A DNA stretch of 64,000 bases, from the NCBI RefSeq assembly GCF_000407545.1, contig NZ_ASWH01000002.1:806001-870000 (forward strand), written 5' to 3'. A program made the position numbers and the translations under genes. Source of the DNA: Enterococcus gilvus ATCC BAA-350 (lineage in GTDB: Bacteria; Bacillota; Bacilli; Lactobacillales; Enterococcaceae). Positions 8,922 to 17,682 of the stretch are shown piece after piece; the first letter of the stretch is position 1; every line of letters begins with the position of its first letter. Under the pieces are notes generated by a model. That model did not search any database and had not been told where the DNA came from. It was given only the letters and a program-made list of their open reading frames with translations.

Positions 8922-9431
8922 ACCTATCCCCCATTCTTTTTTATAACCTACGATGAACATTCATCGTGATTTACGAAATGACTCTTTTTCTGCTCCTTTG
9001 TAAAAAACGTAGACTCTCTATTGAGAGAATTTCATCGCATTATAATTGTGAAATAAAAAACTTACTATGTGCAGCACGTATGCTCGATTTATCGTTATGT
9101 ATTTATCCGATTAACGTCGATTGTCGACAAACGACTATTTGTACAAAAACTATTCTATCAGTATTGGAAGCGCTAATCAATGTATTTTTAATCCAAATTT
9201 TTCGTTATTTATTTGGTAGGAATGACGATTTATTTTATTGTCTTATTGTCTATTTTTTATTTAGAAACTCAATTTTGTTACACAATTCACTTTTATCTCA
9301 TTCTTTGAATAGTCCTCTTATCTTCCTAAATCGACATTTCAATAGGAATAATTGTTCGTTCTCAATTTGTTTTTTTAACTGACTAAAAAAATTGAAAATC
9401 TTCTTTCACAACTGTTTTTTTATTTTCAATA
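8922..9431 (-). promoter_or_regulatory. Non-coding control region upstream of the grd operon
   Basis: About 500 bases, AT-rich and without a credible gene. It holds several inverted repeats: ACGATGAA-CA-TTCATCGT at 8950-8967 in the leader of trxB; CTCTC/GAGAG at 9013-9025; GTCGATTGTCGACAAACGAC at 9116-9135, nearly a perfect 20-base palindrome; and TTTGTACAAA at 9138-9147. A cre-like TTGGAAGCGCTAATCAA at 9164-9180 is one base off spacing. A minus-strand TATAAT lies near 9043-9048. I cannot assign the regulator. Confidence 0.5.
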
Positions 9432-9463
9432 AAAAAAAGCCAGAGGATTTTACTCTGGCTTTT
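9432..9463 (-). terminator. Rho-independent terminator of the glycyl radical enzyme operon
   Basis: On the minus strand the stem AAGCCAGAG/CTCTGGCTT with a seven-base loop is followed by a run of eight T. It lies about 20 bases after the stop of the glycyl radical enzyme gene and separates it from the grd operon. Confidence 0.88.
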
Positions 9464-9483
9464 AACACGTATAAAAGTAAGAT

Positions 9484-11886
9484 TTACCCAAAAGCTTGTT
9501 CCGTTCTTGAGATGATTTCGTCTTGAAGTGCTTTCTCTAAATTATTGAAATAGTCGCTATAACCCGCTACACGTACAATCAAGTTTTCGTATTCTTTTGG
9601 ATGCTTTTGTGCTTTTAACAAGGTGTCCCGATCAATCACGTTGAATTGGATATGGTGCCCATCCAAGGCAAAATAACTGCGGACAAGTGACGCCATATTG
9701 GTGATTCCTGCTTCTCCTGCTACCACACTTGGCGTGAACTTCTGATTCAACAGTGCGCCGCCAGTTTTTGTCTGATCGATTTTAGAGGCAGACTTAATGA
9801 CCGCTGTCGGCCCATTGCGATCGGCGCCCTTTTCAGGAGAAATACCGTCTGGTAATGGGATTCCTTTGTGACGGCCATTTGGCGAAGCTTCCATCACTTG
9901 ACCAAAGTACACGTGACACGTCGTTGGTAAAAATTCCACCACGGTTTTAGAGCCTTTTGGTGTCGGGCGACCCGCGATCACTTCTTGCAGAGAGGCTGCG
10001 ACATCTCGCAGTAAGGTATCCGCGTACTCGTCGTCATTGCCGTATTTTGGTGTGTCATTGTACACTCTGTCGTAGATTTCCTCGTAATTCTCAAAATCTG
10101 CTTCACAGGCGTCCAATAATTCCTGCATCGTCATCGTTTTTTCTTCAAAGACATTGTGCTTCATCGCAGCCAGCGAATCGGTGATCGTTGCGATCCCAAC
10201 ACACTGGATGTAGCTAGTGTTATACCGGGCACCGCCTGCATTGTAGTCTTTGCCGACTTTGATACAGTCATCCGACATAACGGAAAGCAGCGGTACGGGC
10301 ATGAATTCCATATACATCCGTTCGATCAGGTTATTCCCAGCCACCTTCACGTCCACTACGTATTGCAACTCCTGATGGAAGGCGTCAAATACTTCCTCAT
10401 AGGTGGTCATTTTGGTGAAGTCTCCTACGTCGATTCCCACCTGCTTGTCTGTATAATGGTCGTAGCCTCGATTCATCGCCAATTCAAAGACTTTCGGAAT
10501 GTTTAAATAACCTGTTAATACATAAGCTTCCTTTCCTGCCACCCCAACTTCGACACAGCCTGAACAGATCCCGCTTTCTCTGGCATCGTCCACCGTTTTC
10601 CCTAGATAACTTAATTCTGCTAAAACGGCTTCCGAATTATACATAGCTGGCTGCCCCCAGCCCTTGCGAGAGACTTTTAAGGCTTCCCGCAAGAATTTTT
10701 CCGGTGATTTGCGAGAAATCTGTACATTTGAGCTTGGCTGCAGCAGCTTCATTTCATCCATTACCTCTAAGATCAAATAACTCACATCACTCACGCCGCT
10801 GGTTCCATCTGGACGCAACGCACCCGTATTTAAATTACAGAAATCTGTATATGTGCCGCTTTCTTTCAGTGTGATCCCGACTTTTGGCGGTGCCGGCTGA
10901 TTATTGAATTGAATCCATAAATTCTCTAATAATTCCCGCGCTTCTTCTCGCGTCAACCGCCCTTCCTCAATATCTTTTTCATAGAAGGGTTCTAAATGCT
11001 GATCCAATTTCCCTGGCGAATAAGCATCCCAGTTGTTCATCTCCACCGTCACGCCAATGTGGGTGAACCAATACATCTGGATCGCTTGGCGGAAGGTTTG
11101 CGGCGCGTGTTCCGGTACCACATCGCAGACTTCTGCTAAATCCAGCAGTTCTTGTTTCCACTGCGGATCAGTCTCTTTTTCAGCTAGGTCTCGACATTGC
11201 TGCGCGTAGCGTTTTCCATAAATGATCATGCCCTCGCAGACCAGCTTCATGCCTTCCAACTCTTCCCGTTTGTTCAACGCCTCCATGTCCTTGTTGTAAT
11301 CTAGATTGTCAATTTCTTGCTGGATATCTGCTTTGAAATCCGCAAAGCCCTTTTGATACATTTTTCCATCGGCTACCGTATGTCCTGGCCCACGCTGCAT
11401 CAAAAATTCGGTGTATAATCCTGCATCAAACAACAAATGCCACTCTTCCGGCAGCAGACGATTCATTCGGGTCATCATCGCACGATCGTGCCAATAAGGA
11501 ATGATGACTTCTTCTTGAATGCGACGATCTTCTTCACTTACACGGAAAAAGACTTTCTCACGATTGTTCATGTTTTCAAAGTCTTCTAAGGTGTGACAGC
11601 ACAGTTCTGGGAACGTCGGAGCCGCCCACGGCTTATCGCCTTTTTCTCCTAAAACTAAAGACCCTTTTTCAATATAATTCGTCCGATTTTCCATAATGTA
11701 CTTGAAGGCTTTCCCTCGTAATACAGGCGCGGAAACTTTGCCCTCCCATTTTTTATAGGCTTCCGTCAATAGGACTGCCCGTTCCATAGAAATACTCGGT
11801 GTACATTCCTTGTCGCTGATTTCCCGCAATCGTTTGATCCGTTCCGTGCTTCCTCTTCTCGTTGGTTCCAGTGTTAATTCCGCCAT
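9484..11886 (-). CDS. hypD: Glycyl radical enzyme of the trans-4-hydroxy-L-proline dehydratase (HypD) type
   Basis: Anaerobic radical enzyme of 800 residues. The catalytic thiyl cysteine is C444 in SGCVEVG with partner E446; the glycyl radical is G775 in VRVAGYSDYF near the C-terminus. Residues reported to line the hydroxyproline pocket of HypD have counterparts: F161 and H169 (TEFLMQRGPGHT), D287 (NNWDAYSPG), D348 and F349 (TYTDF). Overall sequence and length fit HypD, which dehydrates hydroxyproline to pyrroline-5-carboxylate. Odd point: a second cysteine, C441, makes a CxxC with the catalytic one. Start ATG 11886 follows CAGGAGGAAA. Downstream of its activase in one operon. A related dehydratase or lyase with another substrate remains possible. 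Confidence 0.82.
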   Translation of the reverse strand: MAELTLEPTRRGSTERIKRLREISDKECTPSISMERAVLLTEAYKKWEGKVSAPVLRGKAFKYIMENRTNYIEKGSLVLGEKGDKPWAAPTFPELCCHTLEDFENMNNREKVFFRVSEEDRRIQEEVIIPYWHDRAMMTRMNRLLPEEWHLLFDAGLYTEFLMQRGPGHTVADGKMYQKGFADFKADIQQEIDNLDYNKDMEALNKREELEGMKLVCEGMIIYGKRYAQQCRDLAEKETDPQWKQELLDLAEVCDVVPEHAPQTFRQAIQMYWFTHIGVTVEMNNWDAYSPGKLDQHLEPFYEKDIEEGRLTREEARELLENLWIQFNNQPAPPKVGITLKESGTYTDFCNLNTGALRPDGTSGVSDVSYLILEVMDEMKLLQPSSNVQISRKSPEKFLREALKVSRKGWGQPAMYNSEAVLAELSYLGKTVDDARESGICSGCVEVGVAGKEAYVLTGYLNIPKVFELAMNRGYDHYTDKQVGIDVGDFTKMTTYEEVFDAFHQELQYVVDVKVAGNNLIERMYMEFMPVPLLSVMSDDCIKVGKDYNAGGARYNTSYIQCVGIATITDSLAAMKHNVFEEKTMTMQELLDACEADFENYEEIYDRVYNDTPKYGNDDEYADTLLRDVAASLQEVIAGRPTPKGSKTVVEFLPTTCHVYFGQVMEASPNGRHKGIPLPDGISPEKGADRNGPTAVIKSASKIDQTKTGGALLNQKFTPSVVAGEAGITNMASLVRSYFALDGHHIQFNVIDRDTLLKAQKHPKEYENLIVRVAGYSDYFNNLEKALQDEIISRTEQAFG

Positions 11887-11963
11887 TAATTTTCCTCCTG
11901 TCCCATTTTTATGAATGACTGATAAAAACTATTTCCTCTGACGTTTAGGCTTTATGTTACAAC

Positions 11964-12743
11964 TTAGCCGCCAATCGTCGCTTGATACCCTGCGTCTTGA
12001 TAAACCTTTTGAAGTGCAGCGACTTTATCATCCGATGGTTTGACAAAATTTTGCGTGCATACTCGTTTTAACCGCTCATACTTGTCTCGGCCAAAATCAT
12101 GATACGGAAGCAGCGAGATTTCACTCACATGAATTTTTTCGCTTGCCAGCCAATCAATAATCTCCTTGGCATCGACTTCATCGGCATTGATTTCCTCTAA
12201 TAGGATCAGTCGCAAGTTGATCTCCGCTTGTTGTTCAGATAAAAATCGCAAGTTCTCCAGAACCAACTGATTGCCTACACCTGTATACAACTGATGGTTA
12301 TGTGAATCTATGAACTTTAGATCATATAAAAATAAATCCGTATACGGCAGAATCCTGCGGTAATTTTCCGTTGGCGCTACCCCACACGTATCGATCGTCA
12401 CAGTGATTCCCAAACGCTGACACTCCTGCGCCAAAGCCACGACATAATCCATATCTTGGGCCATGACCTCACCACCAGAAAACGTTACACCGCCACCGGA
12501 TTGATCATAAAAAATTTGGTCAGATTGAATCTTTTTCACTAATTCTCGTAATGAATACTCTTTCCCGATTCGTTCCTCTTTCCCATATTTGTTTACCATG
12601 ATCTCTGGTCCAAACATTTGGCTTTCAGGATTGTGACACCATTCACATCTAATAGGACACCCTTTGAAAAAAATCGTCGTACGTATGCCCGGCCCATCAT
12701 GGGTCGAAAACTTCTGAATATTAAAAATCGTCGGCTTTTTCAC
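11964..12743 (-). CDS. hypE: Glycyl radical enzyme activase (radical SAM, short PflA-like form)
   Basis: Radical S-adenosylmethionine enzyme that installs the glycyl radical on the neighbouring HypD-like protein. The cluster motif CX3CX2C is CPIRCEWC near the N-terminus, preceded by FSTHDGPGIRTTIFFKGC; SGGE (GGGVTFSGGEVMAQ) follows. The region after the cluster motif is short and has no cysteine-rich ferredoxin-like insert, which many non-PFL activases possess. Start set at the GTG 12743, spaced five bases from GGAGGG; a GTG at 12758 overlaps that site. First gene of the two-gene operon; about 77 bases separate it from the enzyme gene. Confidence 0.88.
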   Translation of the reverse strand: MKKPTIFNIQKFSTHDGPGIRTTIFFKGCPIRCEWCHNPESQMFGPEIMVNKYGKEERIGKEYSLRELVKKIQSDQIFYDQSGGGVTFSGGEVMAQDMDYVVALAQECQRLGITVTIDTCGVAPTENYRRILPYTDLFLYDLKFIDSHNHQLYTGVGNQLVLENLRFLSEQQAEINLRLILLEEINADEVDAKEIIDWLASEKIHVSEISLLPYHDFGRDKYERLKRVCTQNFVKPSDDKVAALQKVYQDAGYQATIGG

Positions 12744-12786
12744 GTGCTTCCCTCCCACCTTTTATTATAAAGTCTCACCACAACAG

Positions 12787-12802
12787 TTGCAAGCGCTTTA
12801 TT
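12787..12802 (-). promoter_or_regulatory. Putative CcpA cre site upstream of the activase gene
   Basis: TTGCAAGCGCTTTATT matches the cre consensus WTGNAARCGNWWWCAW at 14 of 16 positions and lies 44 bases before the activase start. This suggests carbon catabolite repression of the radical enzyme operon. A further inverted repeat GTATA-N5-TATAC at 12873-12887 may be the operator of the divergent XRE-cupin regulator. Confidence 0.4.
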
Positions 12803-13009
12803 CATAATAGTGAATTATTAACGATTGTTTTTCTGTATTTTTTCATTTAAATGATGCTTGTGTGCTTTTTAGGTATACTTACTATACATCCTCAATTTTC
12901 TTACTATATCAAAAAAATTCTTTAGTTCGCTATTCGATTCCCCCATTCATTTGGTAAAATGAATCGACGGAACGTTTTTTAAAACGAACGAGAATATAGG
13001 AGCATACAT

Positions 13010-13552
13010 ATGACTATTGGTGAAAAAGTTAAGAATTTGCGCAACGAGCGCGGAATGACCCTCAAACAACTTTCTGAAGCTACAGGCTTATCAACGGGAT
13101 TTCTATCCCAATTTGAACGCGGAATCACCACCATCGCAGTCGAACATTTGGCAACGATCGCGGCGTTATTCAAAGTAAAAATCAATTACTTTTTTGAAGA
13201 AGAAGCTGTGGTCGAACCCATTATTCGCGGCTATGATCAGCCTGTGATCCACAAGTTGAATAATATGATCTACAAACAACTGAGTCGCACGCCACAGGAC
13301 AAAAAAATCGCACCAAAAATGATCGAGATCATGCCTCATGAAAAACGAGAGCTTCCAACGACCTACCCGCATCATGGAGAGGAATTTGTCTATGTATTAG
13401 AAGGGATTCTAACGTTAGTGATCGAAGAGGCGACGTACCAGCTATACCCAGGTGACTCCGCCCATTATTTTTCAACCGTCAACCACAATTGGGACAATCA
13501 AACCAATAATATCGTTAAATTCATCGTGGTCCATTACCCAAATGATTATTAA
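13010..13552 (+). CDS. XRE-family regulator with C-terminal cupin domain
   Basis: DNA-binding helix-turn-helix at residues 1-60 (MTIGEKVKNLRNERGMTLKQ, then LSTGFLSQFERG) and a cupin domain at about 110-178 (HHGEEFVYVLEGILTLVIEE, YPGDSAHYFSTVNHNWDN), the architecture of PuuR-type small-molecule regulators. 180 residues. Start ATG 13010 after TAGGAGCATACAT. It is divergent from the activase/glycyl radical enzyme operon with about 270 bases between, so it probably controls that operon in response to the amino acid or amine substrate; this is inference from position. Confidence 0.88.
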   Translation: MTIGEKVKNLRNERGMTLKQLSEATGLSTGFLSQFERGITTIAVEHLATIAALFKVKINYFFEEEAVVEPIIRGYDQPVIHKLNNMIYKQLSRTPQDKKIAPKMIEIMPHEKRELPTTYPHHGEEFVYVLEGILTLVIEEATYQLYPGDSAHYFSTVNHNWDNQTNNIVKFIVVHYPNDY

Positions 13553-13555
13553 AAA

Positions 13556-13590
13556 AACGTTCGATCACTGATGATCGAACGCTTTTTTTA
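13556..13590 (+). terminator. Terminator of the XRE-cupin gene
   Basis: Perfect ten-base stem CGTTCGATCA/TGATCGAACG with a CTGA loop, followed by seven T. It starts a few bases after the stop codon. Confidence 0.92.
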
Positions 13591-13937
13591 GTTAGAAACG
13601 CAAATTCCGAAATTCATATCTCTGATGAAGATCGCTTGAGAATCTAACGTTTCTTATAATACGCCTACTTTTTGACGCGTATTTTCTGTTTCAATATAAG
13701 AAGTATCTTCCTCTCCATGCTATATATCGAAAACACACCCTGTGAGTTATTTTTTGCTCCTATACAATAGTAGTCTTTCATTATATCCTGTCCAATCTGC
13801 TTCAACAAATAAGTACTACAGCCTAATTCTATAATGATCGCGAATTGCCAACTTTAATAAAATAATTAATTGCAACGGAATCGTAGTCTATCTTTCATTC
13901 CACAGTTTTTTCGCTTATAATACTTTCAGGTGATTTG
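13591..13937. other. Intergenic stretch without a recognised gene
   Basis: About 350 AT-rich bases between the XRE-cupin terminator and queH. I see no open frame with a ribosome site and no strong hairpin. A GTAATTATACTT-like promoter for queH is not clear; TATAAT at 13916-13921 could be its -10 box. Confidence 0.4.
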
Positions 13938-14687
13938 ATGAATACAATAGATGCAACGGAAATCGTTGAAAAAATGAGCAATCAGAAAATAAATTATGAT
14001 CGTGTGCTCCATAAGATGATCCAATCGTGGGAAAATGAAGACGTTCGCCCCCGAATTTTGATTCATTCTTGTTGCGCTCCTTGCAGTACCTATACATTGG
14101 AATTCTTGACCCAGCATGCGGATGTGACGATCTTTTTCTCAAATTCAAACATCCATCCTGAAAGTGAATACCAACGTCGCGTCTTGGTCCAAGAGAAGTT
14201 TATCAATGACTTTAATGCGGCGACCGGGAATCATGTAGATTTGATCATTGATGATTATAAGCCGAATGAATTTATTCAATTGATGCAGAAAAAAGAACTG
14301 ACCGAAGAGCCCGAGGGCGGAAAACGCTGCACGGCTTGTTTCAATATGCGTCTAGATTTAGCGGCAAAAGAAGCACTGGACCGCGGGTACGATTATTTCG
14401 GCAGCGCCTTGACGATCTCACCGAAAAAGAACAGCCAGTTGATCAATCAGATCGGGATGGATATTCAAAAAATATACAATACCCATTATCTGCCAAGCGA
14501 TTTCAAGAAAAATTCCGGCTATCAACGGTCGATCGAAATGTGTAAAGAATACGATGTTTACCGTCAATGCTACTGCGGATGTGTGTTTGCCGCAAAACAA
14601 CAGGGCTGTGATTTGAAAACAATCAATAAGGAAGCCAAAGCCTATGTGAAAGAACATCGGAGAGAAACGCAGACACTATCAAATTAA
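13938..14687 (+). CDS. queH: Epoxyqueuosine reductase QueH
   Basis: Last step of queuosine synthesis in tRNA, reducing epoxyqueuosine to queuosine; the non-cobalamin enzyme type. About 249 residues. Four conserved cysteines as in the family: the adjacent pair in ILIHSCCAPCST near residue 44, GGKRCTACFNMR near 134, and CYCGCVFA near 213, fitting iron-sulfur and metal binding. GSALTISPKKNS is also typical. Start chosen at ATG 13938 behind AGGTGAT, with a TTG one codon upstream as an alternative. Single gene with its own terminator-like repeats downstream. Confidence 0.93.
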   Translation: MNTIDATEIVEKMSNQKINYDRVLHKMIQSWENEDVRPRILIHSCCAPCSTYTLEFLTQHADVTIFFSNSNIHPESEYQRRVLVQEKFINDFNAATGNHVDLIIDDYKPNEFIQLMQKKELTEEPEGGKRCTACFNMRLDLAAKEALDRGYDYFGSALTISPKKNSQLINQIGMDIQKIYNTHYLPSDFKKNSGYQRSIEMCKEYDVYRQCYCGCVFAAKQQGCDLKTINKEAKAYVKEHRRETQTLSN

Positions 14688-14837
14688 GTCACAAAAGTAA
14701 TTACTTATAAAATCAATCTGATGGGCTACTTTTTTCTATATTCAATAGAGAAGAAGTGGCCTATTTTTTTCGGTTTTAATTTCAATATTAATAATTAATA
14801 TTGATAGGCTGTTGCACTTGATTTGACAATTCAAAAG

Positions 14838-14897
14838 TAAAAACATCTCTATTAAGCTCATTTTGATAATGAACTTAAATAGAGATGTTTTTTCCTG
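14838..14897. terminator. Bidirectional terminator-like hairpin between queH and the GRP transporter gene
   Basis: Near-perfect inverted repeat AACATCTCTATT-AAG / CTT-AAATAGAGATGTT around the loop TTTTGATAA, flanked by A-runs and T-runs so that it can act on both strands. It closes the convergent queH and sugar-transporter transcripts. Confidence 0.75.
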
Positions 14898-14941
14898 TTT
14901 TGCGGCTCAGTATCATTACTTTAGAATCAACCAAATAATTT

Positions 14942-15799
14942 TTATTTTAATAAACCGATCAGAATAATCCCTGCTGTGATAAACATGGCTCCCAAACTGA
15001 TTATTTTTAGTTCTTTTCTCGTTTTCTGAACTTTCAGTATTGCTATTCCTGCATAAATGGAAATTAGAACTGCCAATTGTGAAAAAGTAAAGCTTTTAGC
15101 CACCCCGATTACTGGTATGGAAAGGAATAGACTGACATTTGCGATACTCCATGCTAGCCCTGTTCCAAGATTTTTTCCTACTTCACTCCAGTTCGCATCA
15201 CTTCTCATCATAGTTGATAAAATGATTGAAGATATCCACATTCCAATTGCTTGCGGTAAAAGTACCTCCGCCCCACTAGCCTGAAAACCTTGCGGTAATG
15301 TTACATAAATAGTTAATGCTGTGGACGATAAAAGCAGCGAATAAATAGCTTTTCTCTTTTCTACAATTGATTGCTGAGTTTCTTTTCGTTCTCCTAAATA
15401 TGAGGTTAAAAAAATACCAAAAATGATTAAAAGAATACCTCCAATTCCGACTGTCACCGTATTCCAATTTGACCATTCTTTAAAAAAAATTGCCGCAATG
15501 AACGTTGTTCCAATCAATTGAGTTCCGTTCGAAATTGGCATAGCTTCAGATACAGGGAGCAATTGAAAAGAATAGAATTGCAAATATTGTCCGATTGACC
15601 AAAAACATCCAGAGAAAAGAGCAGCTAAGAAATGTTGTCTATCGTAACCAGGGTCAACAATCAAAGTGAAAACAACCCCTATTAATAAACTCATTGTTGT
15701 TGTTCCCAAAAGCTGATTGATTGGTTTCGCATTGGTCAATTTGGCTATAATAGGCATAAATCCCCATCCTAAAGCAGGTAACAAAAAAATAATAGTCAT
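14942..15799 (-). CDS. GRP-family sugar transporter (GlcU/RbsU-like)
   Basis: Membrane carrier of 285 residues with about ten hydrophobic helices in two similar halves, as in the glucose/ribose uptake family. Family-like segments: MTIIFLLPALGWGFMPIIAK at the N-terminus, LFSGCFWSIGQYLQFYSFQ and AMPISNGTQLIGTTFIAAIF in the first half, and GLAWSIANVSLFLSIPVIG in the second. The substrate (glucose, ribose or another sugar) cannot be read. It is the last gene after the LicT-controlled PTS operon but sits behind a terminator (15836-15862), so it may be only partly co-transcribed. Confidence 0.85.
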   Translation of the reverse strand: MTIIFLLPALGWGFMPIIAKLTNAKPINQLLGTTTMSLLIGVVFTLIVDPGYDRQHFLAALFSGCFWSIGQYLQFYSFQLLPVSEAMPISNGTQLIGTTFIAAIFFKEWSNWNTVTVGIGGILLIIFGIFLTSYLGERKETQQSIVEKRKAIYSLLLSSTALTIYVTLPQGFQASGAEVLLPQAIGMWISSIILSTMMRSDANWSEVGKNLGTGLAWSIANVSLFLSIPVIGVAKSFTFSQLAVLISIYAGIAILKVQKTRKELKIISLGAMFITAGIILIGLLK

Positions 15800-15835
15800 T
15801 GATTTCTCCTATATATCAGTTAAATCGATTCAATA

Positions 15836-15862
15836 AAAGACTGAGTAGCTAACCCAGTCTTT
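15836..15862 (-). terminator. Terminator after the EIIA gene
   Basis: Stem AGACTGGGT/ACTCAGTCT (one G-U pair) on the minus strand followed by TTTT, eight bases after the stop of the EIIA gene. Confidence 0.75.
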
Positions 15863-15869
15863 TTCCGAT

Positions 15870-16328
15870 TTAAAATTTAAATACCTCGTCTTGAATGGTT
15901 ACGTTTTGATTCTTCATTAACAAGTTTCCGTGAATCATTTCAGGAAAAACTACAATGATCATATCATCTTTTTGTGCCTTTTCCAGTTTTGTTAAATCTA
16001 TCACGGCAAGCAGGGTCTCGGACTTCACTTTTTGTCCTTCGGATACTCTGATTGAGAAGGGCTCTCCTTTTAAATCCACGGTGTCTAATCCCATATGAAT
16101 CAAAATTTTTTCTCCTGTTTTACTCTCAATCGTAATCGCGTGTAGGGTTGGGAAAATGTTCTTAACAATTCCGTCAATCGGGGCATAGACCCTGCCATCA
16201 TGTTGACTGATCGCAAATCCGTCGCCCATCATTTTTGAAGAGAAGACCTCGTCCTTTACTGCTTCTAAAGGAAGAACTTGACCATTCGCAACAGATTTCA
16301 TAACTTTTTTTGTTTTAAAAAAAAGCAT
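15870..16328 (-). CDS. PTS glucose-class EIIA component (Crr-like)
   Basis: Cytoplasmic phosphocarrier of 152 residues taking phosphate from HPr and passing it to the EIIB domain of the neighbouring permease. The active histidine is in KILIHMGLDTVDLKG; the earlier DGFAISQHDGRVYAPIDG contains the second conserved histidine region of the EIIA-Glc fold. Complete single domain. It follows the GH4 gene by 13 bases and supplies the phosphoryl donor missing from the EIIBC protein, so the operon encodes a full transport system. Confidence 0.93.
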   Translation of the reverse strand: MLFFKTKKVMKSVANGQVLPLEAVKDEVFSSKMMGDGFAISQHDGRVYAPIDGIVKNIFPTLHAITIESKTGEKILIHMGLDTVDLKGEPFSIRVSEGQKVKSETLLAVIDLTKLEKAQKDDMIIVVFPEMIHGNLLMKNQNVTIQDEVFKF

Positions 16329-16341
16329 CTTCTTATCACCT

Positions 16342-17670
16342 CTAAACTAATTTTGGCCAGTATTCTTTATTGGCTTCAATCATTTCATCTAAAATATTTT
16401 TTGCAACTCTAGCATTAGGAACGGTTTGATTAAGCGTGAATGCCTGTAAGGCTTTCTGATAAGAGCCTTCAAAGTAAGCATCTACTAACAATTTTTCAGC
16501 TGCTACTTGGGCTTCCATCAACCCTTTATGGAAATCACTAATAGGTTCCCTTAATGAAATTGGCTCGACTCCTGTAGCCCCGACATAAGCTGGCACTTCA
16601 ACAACTGCATCTGCTCGCAAGTTTGGAATGGCTCCTTGATTTGGGACGATCAGCATAAAGCGCCGACGTTCATCATTTAATAACGAGGTCGCCATATCAA
16701 CGATGTACTGTCCGTGTTCACCGAAATTAAAGTTTAAAATATCTTCAGTCGCTCCATCGCGAATTTTTTCCGCCATCTCTTTCGTATTTTTCTCTCTACC
16801 CTCCATCACCATGTTGGCACGTGTATAGTCTTTATCTGCGTGCTCCACTACCATATCTGGATATAAGTAATACTCTAAATAATTGTTTGGAATATTTTGA
16901 GGAAAGTTTTTCGTAATCACTGACATCATACTGAATGCTTCCTGCCAAGTTTTATCGCCTGCATTGAAATCAGCTACTTCCATTTCTTGTGTGGTCAATT
17001 TTTCAATGATCTCAGGCATCACATCTCGTTTTAACTCTTTATCGTAGATCGAGGTATACCAGCCGAAATGGTTTAACCCGTAGTAAGTTGGTATCCAATT
17101 TTTACGATCATAACCATAATTGACAGCGATTGTTTCTTCAATTGATATCGTCATGTCACAGGCATTGATCATTTTTGCCTTTGGATATTGTCTGCGAACC
17201 GCTTCTGAAACGATTGATTCAGGATTCGTGTAGTTCAGTATCCACGCATTTGGAGCATACTCTTGCACATAGCCAACGATTTCTAACAACCCATTCATTG
17301 AGCGCATACCGTAAGCGAATCCCCCTAAGCCGCAAGTTTCTTGTCCCACTAACCCATGGTTTAATGGGATTTTTTCATCTTTCTCCCGCATTTTCATTCC
17401 ACCAACCCGAATTTGTGAAAATATAAAATCACTTCCAGTGAAAGCTTTCTCTGGGTCTTCCGTTGAAGAAATCACCACATCTTTAAAGCCTTCTTTTTTT
17501 AGCATATATTGGATGATCAAATACATATCATCATTTCTTTGTTCATCAATATCGTATAAGCGAATCTCTGAAAGTGGTAAGCGATCCGCGTTGTTTAAGA
17601 CGGCTTGAATTATTCCTGGTGTGTACGTACTACCTCCGCCAGCAATCGTAATAATTTGTTTTTTAGTCAT
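16342..17670 (-). CDS. GH4 family 6-phospho-glycosidase (6-phospho-alpha-glucosidase-like)
   Basis: NAD- and metal-dependent hydrolase acting on phosphorylated disaccharides delivered by the PTS. 442 residues. N-terminal dinucleotide motif ITIAGGGSTYTPG; GH4 metal/active-site regions VGQETCGLGGFAYGMRS and LNYTNPESIVSEA, and NACDMT, whose Asp resembles the CDMP motif of 6-phospho-alpha-glucosidases (GlvA/MalH) rather than the CN-I/V-P motif of 6-phospho-beta-glucosidases. YYGLNHFGWYTSIYD is also MalH-like. The linked YdjC-type deacetylase would argue for an acetylated amino sugar, so the true substrate is open. Confidence 0.88.
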   Translation of the reverse strand: MTKKQIITIAGGGSTYTPGIIQAVLNNADRLPLSEIRLYDIDEQRNDDMYLIIQYMLKKEGFKDVVISSTEDPEKAFTGSDFIFSQIRVGGMKMREKDEKIPLNHGLVGQETCGLGGFAYGMRSMNGLLEIVGYVQEYAPNAWILNYTNPESIVSEAVRRQYPKAKMINACDMTISIEETIAVNYGYDRKNWIPTYYGLNHFGWYTSIYDKELKRDVMPEIIEKLTTQEMEVADFNAGDKTWQEAFSMMSVITKNFPQNIPNNYLEYYLYPDMVVEHADKDYTRANMVMEGREKNTKEMAEKIRDGATEDILNFNFGEHGQYIVDMATSLLNDERRRFMLIVPNQGAIPNLRADAVVEVPAYVGATGVEPISLREPISDFHKGLMEAQVAAEKLLVDAYFEGSYQKALQAFTLNQTVPNARVAKNILDEMIEANKEYWPKLV

Positions 17671-17682
17671 TCTATTTTCCTC

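Noticed and set aside
8966..9382. Plus-strand open frame of 138 codons upstream of the grd operon
   Set aside because: AT-rich sequence with many Leu, Ile, Phe and Asn, no ribosome site and no family; it overlaps the control region.
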